A DNA stretch of 43,982 nucleotides, taken from assembly GCF_030163755.1 (NCBI RefSeq), contig NZ_JASJOE010000029.1, positions 1-43,982 on the forward strand, written 5' to 3'. The position numbers and the translations under genes are program-made. The stretch comes from Roseicyclus amphidinii (GTDB taxonomy: Bacteria > Pseudomonadota > Alphaproteobacteria > Rhodobacterales > Rhodobacteraceae). Under the pieces are notes generated by a model. It saw nothing but the letters and a program-made list of their open reading frames with translations, searched no databases and had not been told where the DNA came from. Position 1 is the stretch's first letter. Every line of letters begins with the position of its first letter. Shown here one piece after another: positions 16,340 to 24,673 of this stretch.

Positions 16340-17044
16340 TCACACGGCCTCCTTCTGCCGAACGGTTCTTTGCTCGATCCGCTTCTCGTGCTGCCCTCGG
16401 ATCAGGCGGTGGACATAGATCCCCGGCAGGTGGATCGCGTCGGGGTCGAGCGAGCCTGTCGGCACGATCTCCTCCACCTCCATGATGCAGACCTTCCCGC
16501 ACATCGCCGCGGGCGGGTTGAAGTTGCGCGCAGTCTTGCGGAAGATCGCGTTGCCCGTCTCGTCCGCCTTCCACGCCTTGACGATGGAAAGGTCCGCGAA
16601 GATGCCGCGCTCGAGGATATACTCCTGCCCGTCGAACTCCTTCACCTCCTTGCCCTCGGCGATCACGGTGCCGACGCCGGTCTTGGTGTAGAAGCCCGGA
16701 ATGCCCGCGCCGCCCGCGCGCATCCGCTCGGCGAGCGTGCCTTGCGGGATGAATTCCAGCTCCAGCTCGCCCGACAGGTATTGCCGCATGAACTCGGCGT
16801 TCTCGCCGACGTAGGAGGACATCATTTTCTTCACCTGGCGCGTCGCCAAGAGCTTGCCGAGGCCGAAATCGTCCACGCCTGCGTTGTTCGACGCGACGGT
16901 CAGGTCCTTCACGCCCGCCTCGACGATGCCGTCGATCAGAAGCTCGGGGATACCACACAGGCCGAAGCCACCCGATGCGATCAGCATCCCGTCGAACAGA
17001 ACCCCGTCGAGCGCCTCGGCCGCCGAACCGTAGAGCTTCTTCAT
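16340..17044 (-). CDS. scoA: Succinyl-CoA:3-oxoacid CoA-transferase, subunit A
   Basis: This 234-residue alpha subunit starts [16 protein letters not shown], a form typical of ScoA. It has the glycine loop [13 protein letters not shown] and the family segments [15 protein letters not shown] and [13 protein letters not shown]. With subunit B it moves CoA from succinyl-CoA to acetoacetate (or to 3-oxoadipate if it acts as PcaIJ). The ATG at 17044 has GGAGG upstream and overlaps the BKACE stop by four bases, so the two are translationally coupled. This fits a joint reaction: the products proposed for BKACE are the substrates of this enzyme. The frame extends upstream inside the BKACE gene, but that part is shadow. 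Confidence 0.85.
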   Translation of the reverse strand: MKKLYGSAAEALDGVLFDGMLIASGGFGLCGIPELLIDGIVEAGVKDLTVASNNAGVDDFGLGKLLATRQVKKMMSSYVGENAEFMRQYLSGELELEFIPQGTLAERMRAGGAGIPGFYTKTGVGTVIAEGKEVKEFDGQEYILERGIFADLSIVKAWKADETGNAIFRKTARNFNPPAAMCGKVCIMEVEEIVPTGSLDPDAIHLPGIYVHRLIRGQHEKRIEQRTVRQKEAV

Positions 17045-17895
17045 GCCGCAACCTCCGCTTCGGCGGGCAGGCGCAGCCCGAGGATCGCGCGCGCCTCTTG
17101 CCATGTTGCGACGGGGCGCGCGTTCTTCTCGCACATCTCCACCGCGCGGCGGACAAGCGCGGCATTGGACGGCGCGAGGCGGTCGCGGTCCAGCCGCACG
17201 TTGTCCTCGAGCCCCGTGCGCGCATGGCCGCCCGCGGCGATGGCCCATTCGTTGAGCGTGATCTGGTGCTTGCCGATGCCCGCCGCACACCATGGCGCGT
17301 CCGGGCCGAACAGGCGGTGAACCGTGCGGATGTAATAGTCGAACACGTCGCGGTCGACGGGCATCGCGTTCTTCACGCCCATGACGAATTGCACATAGGG
17401 CGTGCCCTTGAGCTGGCCGCGGTCGGCCATGTCCTTGGCTTTCAGGATATGGCTCAGGTCAAAGGCCTCGATCTCGGGCTTCACGTCATGGGCCAGCATC
17501 TCGGCTGCGAGCCAATCCACCAGCTCGGGCGGGTTCTCGTAGACGCGGGTGGGGAAGTTGTTGGAGCCGACAGACAGGGACGCCATGTCGGGGCGGAGCG
17601 GAAGCATCGCGCCGCGCGCCTGCCCTGCGCCGGACCGGCCACCGGTCGAGAACTGGACGATCATGCCGGGGCAGTGTTTTTCCAGCCCTTCCTTCAGCCG
17701 GGCGAATTTCTCGGGGTCCGAGGAGGGCGTTTCGTCGTCGTTGCGCACATGCGCGTGGACGATACTCGCCCCGGCCTCGAAGGCCTCGTGGGTGCTTTCC
17801 ACCTGTTCCGACACGGTGATCGGCACGGCGGGGTTGTTCGCCTTGGTCGGCAGCGAGCCGGTGATGGCGACGCAGATGATGCAGGGTTTGGTCAT
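17041..17895 (-). CDS. Beta-keto acid cleavage enzyme (BKACE, DUF849)
   Basis: This 284-residue TIM-barrel enzyme of the BKACE family has the metal-binding His-x-His motif at residues 47-49 ([10 protein letters not shown]), the strand FSTGGRSG, and the C-terminal [19 protein letters not shown] enzymes condense a beta-keto acid with acetyl-CoA and release acetoacetate plus a new acyl-CoA; known members act on 3-keto-5-aminohexanoate and several other beta-keto acids. Next to ring-cleavage genes, 3-oxoadipate is a plausible substrate, giving succinyl-CoA and acetoacetate. It is coupled to scoA (ATGA overlap) and follows the alpha/beta hydrolase after 13 bases. The family call is firm; the substrate is inference. 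Confidence 0.85.
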   Translation of the reverse strand: MTKPCIICVAITGSLPTKANNPAVPITVSEQVESTHEAFEAGASIVHAHVRNDDETPSSDPEKFARLKEGLEKHCPGMIVQFSTGGRSGAGQARGAMLPLRPDMASLSVGSNNFPTRVYENPPELVDWLAAEMLAHDVKPEIEAFDLSHILKAKDMADRGQLKGTPYVQFVMGVKNAMPVDRDVFDYYIRTVHRLFGPDAPWCAAGIGKHQITLNEWAIAAGGHARTGLEDNVRLDRDRLAPSNAALVRRAVEMCEKNARPVATWQEARAILGLRLPAEAEVAA

Positions 17896-17908
17896 GGCTC
17901 TGTGCCTC

Positions 17909-18766
17909 TCAGGCGGCTGCGGCGCGGGGCCGCGGCATCCGCGCCAGCGCGTCGAGGAAGAAGGGGCGGAACCCCTCGGGGTGTTCGCTCATCGGGAAAT
18001 GGCCGAGCTCTTCCATCACGGCGAGCGTCGCGCCGGGGATCGCCTCGGCGGTGCGGCGCGCGTCCTCGGGCGTGCAGGTCAGGTCATAGGCCCCGACGAG
18101 CAGGTGAACGGGCGTCTTGCCGGTGTCGATCCGGCCCAGCCGGGCAATCAGGCTGTCGTCCCTGGTGTAGAAGCTCAGATCGCCGCGGAAGACGCCGGGG
18201 CCGCTTTGCATGAACATCCACAGCGTGTTCCAGCGTTCCACGGGCGGCGCATGGGGCGAGATATTGGCCGAGACCAGTGCCGCGCCCATCTCGCCGCCAT
18301 GCGCGTCGGGGCGGTGGAACCAGTCGATGTCATACCAGGCGGGCTGGAAATCCGAGGCCTCGATGGCGATGAAGCCCGAGAAACGGTCGGGGTGGAGGGC
18401 TGCCAGTTGCAGCGCGATCCGCCCACCCATGGAGCAGCCCGCCAGCACGGGGCGGTCAAGGCCCATGCCCCCGACCACGGCGAGAACCGTCTCGATATAG
18501 GCCTCGGTGGTGAGCAGGTATTCCCGGCTTTCCCAGCCCTCGGGCGGGAGGGATTTGCCATGCCACGGCATGTCGAAGGCGATCAGGCGGTTGCCCTCGG
18601 TCACGGCGGCGTCGTTCATCAGGTGCCGCCATTGCCGCGTGTCCGCCCCCGCCGTATGCAGGCAGAGGACGGGGCGGCCTGCGCCTGCCTCCTCGATGTA
18701 GATGCGGCGCGGGGCGCCCGCGATGGTGACGGTCAGGTAACGACCGGTGATCGGTTCGAAGCTCAT
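17909..18766 (-). CDS. Alpha/beta hydrolase, candidate enol-lactonase
   Basis: This 285-residue alpha/beta hydrolase has nucleophile Ser112 in GCSMGG, acid Asp228 in VGAYDLTC and His256 in LGHFPMSEH. LCLHTAGADTRQW forms the oxyanion region. In a ring-cleavage operon the likely job is hydrolysis of 3-oxoadipate enol-lactone to 3-oxoadipate (PcaD/CatD role), or of another ring-cleavage product. It is slightly longer than PcaD (about 260 residues) and no PcaD-specific motif was confirmed. The ATG at 18766 has GGAGGG upstream and overlaps the preceding stop by four bases. Confidence 0.75.
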   Translation of the reverse strand: MSFEPITGRYLTVTIAGAPRRIYIEEAGAGRPVLCLHTAGADTRQWRHLMNDAAVTEGNRLIAFDMPWHGKSLPPEGWESREYLLTTEAYIETVLAVVGGMGLDRPVLAGCSMGGRIALQLAALHPDRFSGFIAIEASDFQPAWYDIDWFHRPDAHGGEMGAALVSANISPHAPPVERWNTLWMFMQSGPGVFRGDLSFYTRDDSLIARLGRIDTGKTPVHLLVGAYDLTCTPEDARRTAEAIPGATLAVMEELGHFPMSEHPEGFRPFFLDALARMPRPRAAAA

Positions 18767-19143
18767 GCCGCGCCCTCCTGCCCGGCGCGGGGAAGCGCCA
18801 TGATTTCCTTGAAGAACCGCAGGTTCTTGACGAGGCAGAGGATATCGCCGTCGATCCGCCCGCGGCCGATTTTCACCAGCCCGAAGATGTCGTGGAAGCC
18901 GGGCCGGGGCCGCGCCTGCCAGAACTCGGCCAGCGCCTCGGCATCGGTGCGCAGCGCGAAGCGCCAGGGCGTCTTGCGGCTGGGGCCCTCGGTCACCTCG
19001 GCAAGGCGGCCACGGTCGAAGGTCAGGTAGACCTCCTGCCCGTCGATCTCGATCAGCACGGTTTCCGAAAACAGCCGCCCGAGGCGGATCAGATGGGGCG
19101 TGGCGTTCAGGCGGTCCTGAACCCCCCGGAAGGTCGTGAGCAT
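18763..19143 (-). CDS. Small SCP2-like protein, first gene of the lower-pathway operon
   Basis: This 126-residue protein lacks a signal peptide. The pattern of short strands and a central helix (VLIEIDGQEVYLTFDRGRLA ... FALRTDAEALAEFWQ ... GRIDGDILCLVKNLRFF) resembles the SCP2 sterol-carrier fold, which binds hydrophobic ligands. The ATG at 19143 is chosen because GGAGG stands seven bases upstream; the frame extends to 19206 without a better site. It leads the operon orf126-hydrolase-BKACE-scoA-scoB, divergent from the intradiol dioxygenase. It occupies the place where a muconolactone isomerase might be expected but does not resemble CatC. Function unknown; an aromatic or CoA-ester binding role is only a guess. 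Confidence 0.6.
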   Translation of the reverse strand: MLTTFRGVQDRLNATPHLIRLGRLFSETVLIEIDGQEVYLTFDRGRLAEVTEGPSRKTPWRFALRTDAEALAEFWQARPRPGFHDIFGLVKIGRGRIDGDILCLVKNLRFFKEIMALPRAGQEGAA

Positions 19144-19215
19144 TCTGGCCTCCGTCCTTGCGAATTCTCCCGGCCCTGGTGCCACGGCGCGACGGGATGC
19201 GGCCATGCCGCCAGC

Positions 19216-19231
19216 GGTATGAGGCGATACC
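19216..19231. promoter_or_regulatory. Operator-like site, GGTATC-N4-GATACC family (copy 1)
   Basis: GGTATG-AGGC-GATACC lies in the divergent promoter between orf126 and the intradiol dioxygenase. It differs by one base from the perfect palindrome GGTATC-N4-GATACC found at 19283-19298 and 33009-33024. Its centre is 67 bases from copy 2. Confidence 0.55.
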
Positions 19232-19250
19232 CGGACGCTGCGGGGCTTTC

Positions 19251-19279
19251 ATTCTCATAATAAGATCATCTTGACATGA
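19251..19279. promoter_or_regulatory. MarR-palindrome-like site in the dioxygenase promoter
   Basis: This site starts ATTCTCATAATAAGAT and ends ATCTTGACATGA around one central base. Aligned to the palindrome at 32475-32509 it matches at most positions: the ATTCTCA start, AAGAT-N-ATCTTGA and ATGA. It includes the TTGACA (19271-19276) that would be the -35 box of the dioxygenase gene. It may be a second target of the MarR regulator encoded at 32508-32978. Confidence 0.5.
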
Positions 19280-19282
19280 TAC

Positions 19283-19298
19283 GGTATCACCCGATACC
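19283..19298. promoter_or_regulatory. Operator-like site, GGTATC-N4-GATACC (copy 2, perfect)
   Basis: GGTATC-ACCC-GATACC is a perfect six-plus-six palindrome; with flanks it is eight plus eight (ACGGTATC at 19281-19288, GATACCGT at 19293-19300). It lies just downstream of the TTGACA box, where the -10 element of the dioxygenase promoter would fall, so a bound protein should block transcription there. The same sequence recurs at 33009-33024. Confidence 0.65.
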
Positions 19299-19408
19299 GT
19301 GGAAGGCATGGGAAGAGGGGCGGCATCGGGCGCAGGATGTCGGGCAACGGGGGGCACACGGGCCTGTCCCGTGACCCGACGCAACCATGCCAGGAGGAGA
19401 TTGAAGCC

Positions 19409-20284
19409 ATGGGCATCGTCAACGAACAGAACATCACCGACGTCGTGATCGCGAGCCTCGGCAAGCACGGCGAGATCACCGAGCGCGAGCGCGAGATCGC
19501 CACCGCCCTGATCCGCCACCTGCATGGCTTCGTGAAGGATGTGAAGCTTCAGCACCACGAATTCCTCGCGGCTTGCGATTACCTCGCCCGCGCGGGCAAG
19601 CTGTGCAACGACAACCGGCAGGAGTTCATCCTGCTCGGCGACATCCTGGGCATCGAGGTGCTGGTCGACATGATGACCAACCCGGTCGAAGGCGGCGAGA
19701 GCGAGTCGACCGTGCTGGGGCCGTTCTACCGCGAGAACCCGCCGGTGCTGCCCAAGGGTGCCTCGACCATCCAGAAGCATTACGACAACGAGGAAACCGT
19801 GTATTTCGAGGGCTATGTCCGCGACGAGGCGGGCCGCGGCATCGCCGGTGTCACGATGGATGTCTGGGAAGATGCGCCCAACGGCATCTACGAGAACCTC
19901 GACCCCGACCAGCCGGAATACAATCTGCGCGGCCGTTTCGAGACGGATGAGACCGGCCATTACGCCTTTGTCGCCGTGCGCCCCGTGCCCTACCCGATCC
20001 CGGATGACGAGACCGCGGGCGAGCTGTTGCGCTTCATGGGCCACCACCCGAACCGCCCCGGCCACATGCATTTCATCATCTCGCGCGAGGGCTATCGCCC
20101 GCTGATCAGCCAGATCTACGACGCCGACAGCAAGTGGCTCGACGAAGACAGCGTCTTCGCCGTCAAGGAAAGCCTGATCGGCAAGTTCCACCCCGCCGCC
20201 AAGGAGCTGGGCACGGACCTGCATTTCACCTTCGACTTCGTCCTGAAGACGGCTGCCGCAGAGCAGGCCGTCGCGGCCGAGTGA
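19409..20284 (+). CDS. Intradiol ring-cleavage dioxygenase (catechol/hydroxyquinol 1,2-dioxygenase type)
   Basis: This 291-residue non-haem Fe(III) enzyme opens an aromatic diol between the hydroxyls. The four iron ligands of the family are in place: Tyr161 (NGIYENLD), Tyr195 (RPVPYPIPDD), His219 and His221 (GHMHFII). The N-terminal helical dimer domain, the ESTVLGPFYRENPP segment and the ligand spacing look most like the hydroxyquinol/chlorocatechol branch. The neighbourhood (benABCD, catB) instead calls for catechol to cis,cis-muconate. Substrate is therefore open between catechol and hydroxyquinol. The ATG at 19409 has AGGAGGAG upstream. It is alone before a strong terminator and is divergent from the orf126 operon, with three operator-like sites between. 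Confidence 0.85.
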   Translation: MGIVNEQNITDVVIASLGKHGEITEREREIATALIRHLHGFVKDVKLQHHEFLAACDYLARAGKLCNDNRQEFILLGDILGIEVLVDMMTNPVEGGESESTVLGPFYRENPPVLPKGASTIQKHYDNEETVYFEGYVRDEAGRGIAGVTMDVWEDAPNGIYENLDPDQPEYNLRGRFETDETGHYAFVAVRPVPYPIPDDETAGELLRFMGHHPNRPGHMHFIISREGYRPLISQIYDADSKWLDEDSVFAVKESLIGKFHPAAKELGTDLHFTFDFVLKTAAAEQAVAAE

Positions 20285-20307
20285 TCGCCGGAACTCTCCC
20301 TGAGACT

Positions 20308-20342
20308 GGCCCCCGGATTTCCGTCCGGGGGCCTTCTTTTTT
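20308..20342 (+). terminator. Rho-independent terminator after the dioxygenase
   Basis: A perfect ten-base stem (GGCCCCCGGA at 20308-20317, complement at 20324-20333) with a six-base loop is followed by TTCTTTTTT. It separates the dioxygenase from the co-oriented LysR gene, which must then rely on read-through or its own promoter. Confidence 0.9.
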
Positions 20343-20378
20343 GAACATGATGCCCGCAACCACCATGGAGGATGCGCG

Positions 20379-21269
20379 ATGAACTTCCGTCAACTGACCT
20401 ATTTCATCGCCGTGGCCGAAGAGCTGCATTTCGGCCGCGCCGCCGAGCGGCTGGACATGGCGCAACCCCCGCTCAGTCGCCAGATCAAGCAGCTGGAGGA
20501 GGAGCTGGGCGCGATCCTGTTCAACCGCGGCCGCAGCGCCATCACGCTGACGCAGGCGGGCGAGCGCCTGTTGGAGCGGGGAAAGTCGATCCTCGCGCAG
20601 TTGGAGGATACGCGGCTCGAGGTGCGCCGCCTGGGCCAGGGGGCCGAGGGGCGGCTCAGGATCGGGTTCGTGGGCTCCGCCACCTTCGGCATCCTGCCCA
20701 ACATCATCCGGTCCTTCCGCGCGAATTACCCCGAGGTGAACCTGTCGCTGATCCCGATGAACAACGCGCAGCTGCACCGCGCGCTGGTCTCGCGCGAGAT
20801 CGACGTGGCCTTTGCCCGGCCCGCGCTGAAGGATGCGGAATTCGTCACGCGGGAATTGCTGGAGGAAAAGCTGATCCTCGCCCTGCCCGACGTGGTCGAT
20901 ACCGGCGGTCGCACGGTGGCAAGGCTGGAGCGGCTGGAAACCCACAACCTGATCCTCTACCCGGAATATCCGCGCCCCAGCTACGCGGATTTCGTGCTGA
21001 ACGCCTGCGAGGCGGCGGGCTTCACCGTTCCCATGCGGGTCTGGTGCATGGACCTGCAGACAGCCCTCAGCCTCGTGTCGGTCGGCGAAGGGGTCTGCAT
21101 CGTGCCCGAGTCGGTCTCGAACGCGCCGCGCAAGGGGATGAAATTCCTCAAGATCGAGCCCGAGATCGCGCGCACCGCCCTGTCGGTCAGCTATCGGCTG
21201 GACGACCAGGGGGTGCATGTCCGCAACTTCGTGCAATTGGCGCAGAAGGTGGCGCGCAAGATCCTGTAG
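20379..21269 (+). CDS. LysR-family transcriptional regulator
   Basis: This 296-residue protein has an N-terminal winged helix (residues 1-60; MNFRQLTYFIAVAEELHFGR, AAERLDMAQPPLSRQIKQLE) and a two-lobed effector domain. The HFGRAAERLDMAQPPLSRQI form is that of the CatR/BenM/ClcR type, which answer to muconate or benzoate. It probably controls the dioxygenase, the orf126 operon and/or catB-ben. Unusually it lies downstream of, and in the same direction as, the dioxygenase rather than divergent to its target. The ATG has GGAGG nine bases upstream. Confidence 0.85.
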   Translation: MNFRQLTYFIAVAEELHFGRAAERLDMAQPPLSRQIKQLEEELGAILFNRGRSAITLTQAGERLLERGKSILAQLEDTRLEVRRLGQGAEGRLRIGFVGSATFGILPNIIRSFRANYPEVNLSLIPMNNAQLHRALVSREIDVAFARPALKDAEFVTRELLEEKLILALPDVVDTGGRTVARLERLETHNLILYPEYPRPSYADFVLNACEAAGFTVPMRVWCMDLQTALSLVSVGEGVCIVPESVSNAPRKGMKFLKIEPEIARTALSVSYRLDDQGVHVRNFVQLAQKVARKIL

Positions 21270-21275
21270 AAGAAC

Positions 21276-21296
21276 GGGCGGCCGCGCGGGCCGCCC
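21276..21296. terminator. Hairpin between convergent lysR and livF
   Basis: GGGCGGCC (21276-21283) pairs with GGCCGCCC (21289-21296) around a five-base loop. It sits between the stop codons of the converging genes. On the livF strand a CGTTCTTCT run follows; on the lysR strand no T-run is seen. Confidence 0.55.
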
Positions 21297-21302
21297 TGTG
21301 GC

Positions 21303-21993
<691 letters not shown>

Positions 21994-22001
<8 letters not shown>

Positions 22002-22737
22002 CTTCCCAACTCCCCAGATAGATGTCCTTGAGCAGCTTCGATCCCCGCGCCTCCTCGGGCAGGCCGTCGAAGACCACCTCGCCGTAATTCAGGACGGTGA
22101 TCGTGTCGGCCACGGCAAAGGCCAGGTCCATGTCGTGCTCGATGATCAGAAGCGTCAGATCGCGCGGCAGGTTGTTCAGAAGGTCATGGAACCCCTTGGA
22201 CATCTCGGGCCCCACCCCGCTGGTCGGCTCGTCCATCAGCAGGACAAGCGGACGGGTCGCCAGCGCCACGCCGACCTCGAGCTGGCGGCGCACGCCGTAG
22301 CTGATCTCCGACACCTTCGCATGCAGGTGGGGCATCAGGTTCACCTGTTCGGCCACCTCGGCCACGGTGTCCCGGATCTCGGGCTGGCGCAGGCTGTCGG
22401 ACCAGAGCCGGGTTGCGTGGCCCGTGGGCACGGCGGCGGCCAGCGCGAGGTTCTCCTCGACCGTCAGCCCGTCGAAGAGCGTGTTCTTCTGGTAGCTCCG
22501 CGACAGGCCCCTGCGCGCGCGGCGCGGCACCGAAAGCGCCGTCACATCCTCGCCCGCCAGATGCACGCTGCCGCCGTCGGGCGTCAGCTCGCCCACCAGC
22601 AGGTTGAAGAGCGTGGTCTTGCCCGCCCCGTTGGGGCCAAGGATCACGCGGCGTTCGCCGCGTTCGAGCTTGAGCGAGACCGAGCGCGTGACATGCACCG
22701 CGCCGAAGCTCTTGGTGAGGGAACGCGTCTCAAGCAT
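21994..22737 (-). CDS. livG: Branched-chain-type ABC transporter ATP-binding protein LivG
   Basis: This 247-residue ABC ATPase has Walker A (LGPNGAGKTTLFNLL), the signature-region variant SYGVRRQLEVGVAL in place of the usual LSGGQ, and Walker B LLMDEPTSGVGPEM. Replacement of LSGGQ by SYGxxRxLE is normal for LivG. It forms the heterodimeric motor with LivF. It overlaps livM by eight bases and livF by eight bases, so all three are tightly coupled. Confidence 0.88.
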
Positions 22738-23734
22738 CGGTCGAAACCTCCTTTTGTGCGGGGCTGCGGGTGGCGTCGGTCAGGCGGCGTTCGATGCGGT
22801 CGCCCCAGCGCGCCTCGACCCAGCCGAAGATGCCGTTGGCGCGGCTCATCACGACGGCGATCAGGATGACGCCGACGACGAGGTGCCAATAGGTCGTGAC
22901 CTCGCCCAGCTCGTGCTTCATCACGACGAAGGCCGCGGCGCCCACCAGCGGGCCGACCAGCGTGCCCAAGCCCCCGAGGATCACGACGACCAGCGCCTCG
23001 CCCGAGACGGTCCAGTTCATCAGGCCGGGCGAGATGAACATGATGTGCTGGGCGGCCAGCACCCCCGCGACGCCCGCGATGATGCCCGACAGGCCGAAGA
23101 CATCAGCCTTGATCCGCCAGGTGTTCAGGCCCAGCGCCTTCATCCGCTTCTCGTTGTGCATGACGCCCGCCAGCGAGCGGCCAAGCCCCGAGCGCAGGAT
23201 GGCGGTGGCGAAAAGATAGGCGGCGGCCAGGACGGCGAGGCAGAACAGCGCGAAGCTGCGGCTGTCGTTGAGGTCGAGGCCGATGGCGCTCAGGTCGAAG
23301 CGGTCGATCCCGCCCATCCCGTCATCGCCCCCGAAGAGTGGCGACTCGAAGACGTAGGAATAGGCCATCTGCCCGAAGGCCAGCGTCGCCATGATGAAGT
23401 AGATGCCATGGCTGCGCGCGCAGATTGCGCCGATGATCCAGGCGGCGGCGGCGGTGATCGCCACGGCTCCCAGCGCGGCGAGCCAGGGGTCGAGGTCCGC
23501 CAGCACGTTCAGCGCGACGAAGGCATAGGCCCCCACGCCCATCAGCGCGCCGTGGCAGAGCGAGACCATGCCGCCGAAGCCCGCGACAAGATCGAGCGCC
23601 AGCACGAGCAGGCAGAGGATCAGGATCTCGATCAGGATCTCGAGGCCGAAGTATCCGGCGGTGAAGGCCTGCATCAGCGCGGCAATGGCGAGGATCGCAA
23701 GCACCGCGTAGCGAAGGGGGGTGTGACGGAACAT
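22730..23734 (-). CDS. livM: Branched-chain-type ABC transporter permease LivM
   Basis: This 334-residue multi-span inner-membrane protein has the family loop FGGMVSLCHGALMGVGAYAF, the segment HNEKRMKALGLNTWRIK that contacts the ATPases, and VILGGLGTLVGPLVGAA. With LivH it forms the translocation path for the substrate delivered by LivK. The gene starts four bases after livH ends. Confidence 0.9.
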   Translation of the reverse strand: MFRHTPLRYAVLAILAIAALMQAFTAGYFGLEILIEILILCLLVLALDLVAGFGGMVSLCHGALMGVGAYAFVALNVLADLDPWLAALGAVAITAAAAWIIGAICARSHGIYFIMATLAFGQMAYSYVFESPLFGGDDGMGGIDRFDLSAIGLDLNDSRSFALFCLAVLAAAYLFATAILRSGLGRSLAGVMHNEKRMKALGLNTWRIKADVFGLSGIIAGVAGVLAAQHIMFISPGLMNWTVSGEALVVVILGGLGTLVGPLVGAAAFVVMKHELGEVTTYWHLVVGVILIAVVMSRANGIFGWVEARWGDRIERRLTDATRSPAQKEVSTDA

Positions 23735-23738
23735 GCGG

Positions 23739-24608
23739 TTATCCTTTCGCGGGAAACAGGCCCACCGGCTTGATCACGAGGACCGCCGCCAGAAGGGCGT
23801 AGATAAGGACCGAGGCGAGTTGCGGGGCCAGCACCGCGCCGAAGGTCTGCACGAAGCCGTAGATCAGCGAGCCCGCGATGGCCCCTTTCAGCGAGCCAAG
23901 CCCGCCGATCACGATGACGATCAGCGTGGGGATCAGGATCTGAAGGCCCATGCCCGGCGTCACGCTCAGTAGCGGGGCCGCGACCGCGCCCGCCAGCCCC
24001 GCCAGCGCGCAGCCGACGCAGAAGACCACGAAGAACAGCCGTTCCACGTTGATGCCGAGGCAGGCCGCCATCGCGTCATTGTCGACGCCCGCGCGGATCA
24101 TCGCGCCGATCTGGGTGCGCGCCAGAACAAGCGCCAGCGCGCCAAAGATCGCGGCCCCCAACAGGATGATGAAGAGGCGATAGGCGGGGTAGGACACGCC
24201 GAGCAGCTCGACCTGCCCCGACAGCGCGGCAGGCGTGGCAATGGCCAGCGCAAGATCGCCCCAGAGGATGCGGGTGAGATCGAGCAGCGCGAAGATCAGG
24301 CCGAAGGTCACGAGAACCTGCGCCATCGGCCCGGATTTCCGCATCCGCTGTATGAGCCCGCCATAGAGGACGACACCGACCAGCGCGACGCCGATGGGCG
24401 CGGCAAGGATCGCCACCCAGAACCCCGCCGTGCCCGCGATGGAGGCCGCGATATAGGCCCCCAGCGCGTACAGCGCGCCATGGGCGAGGTTCACGAAATG
24501 CATCAGCCCGAAGATGACCGTCAGGCCGATGGAGAGCAGGAAGAGAAGCATGGACAGTTGCAACGCGTTGAGCGTCTGCAAGGTCCAGAACGACAGGTCT
24601 TGGGTCAT
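23739..24608 (-). CDS. livH: Branched-chain-type ABC transporter permease LivH
   Basis: This 289-residue multi-span permease has the LivH signature regions GLMHFVNLAHGALYALGAY and MAACLGINVERLFFVVF, and VIVIGGLGSLKGAIAGSL near the end. It forms the other half of the channel with LivM. It follows livK after 65 bases that hold a strong hairpin, so it is probably made at a lower level than the binding protein. Confidence 0.9.
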   Translation of the reverse strand: MTQDLSFWTLQTLNALQLSMLLFLLSIGLTVIFGLMHFVNLAHGALYALGAYIAASIAGTAGFWVAILAAPIGVALVGVVLYGGLIQRMRKSGPMAQVLVTFGLIFALLDLTRILWGDLALAIATPAALSGQVELLGVSYPAYRLFIILLGAAIFGALALVLARTQIGAMIRAGVDNDAMAACLGINVERLFFVVFCVGCALAGLAGAVAAPLLSVTPGMGLQILIPTLIVIVIGGLGSLKGAIAGSLIYGFVQTFGAVLAPQLASVLIYALLAAVLVIKPVGLFPAKG

Positions 24609-24637
24609 TGGTTCGCCTCGCGTTGCGAATGGGAAAA

Positions 24638-24666
24638 GGGCCGCCCGGCAGGGATGCGGGCGGCCC
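24638..24666 (-). terminator. Intercistronic hairpin between livK and livH
   Basis: A perfect ten-base stem (GGGCCGCCCG at 24638-24647, complement at 24657-24666) has a nine-base loop and a short CTTTTCCC run after it on the transcribed strand. It is likely a partial terminator that sets a high ratio of binding protein to permease, as also seen after frcB and dctP in this window. Confidence 0.65.
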
Positions 24667-24673
24667 TCGGTCC

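Noticed and set aside
15713-17044. Naming the CoA-transferase pcaIJ because of the aromatic context
   Set aside because: The N-terminus of subunit A and several subunit B motifs look closer to ScoAB; 3-oxoadipate specificity cannot be read from sequence, so the name was not used.
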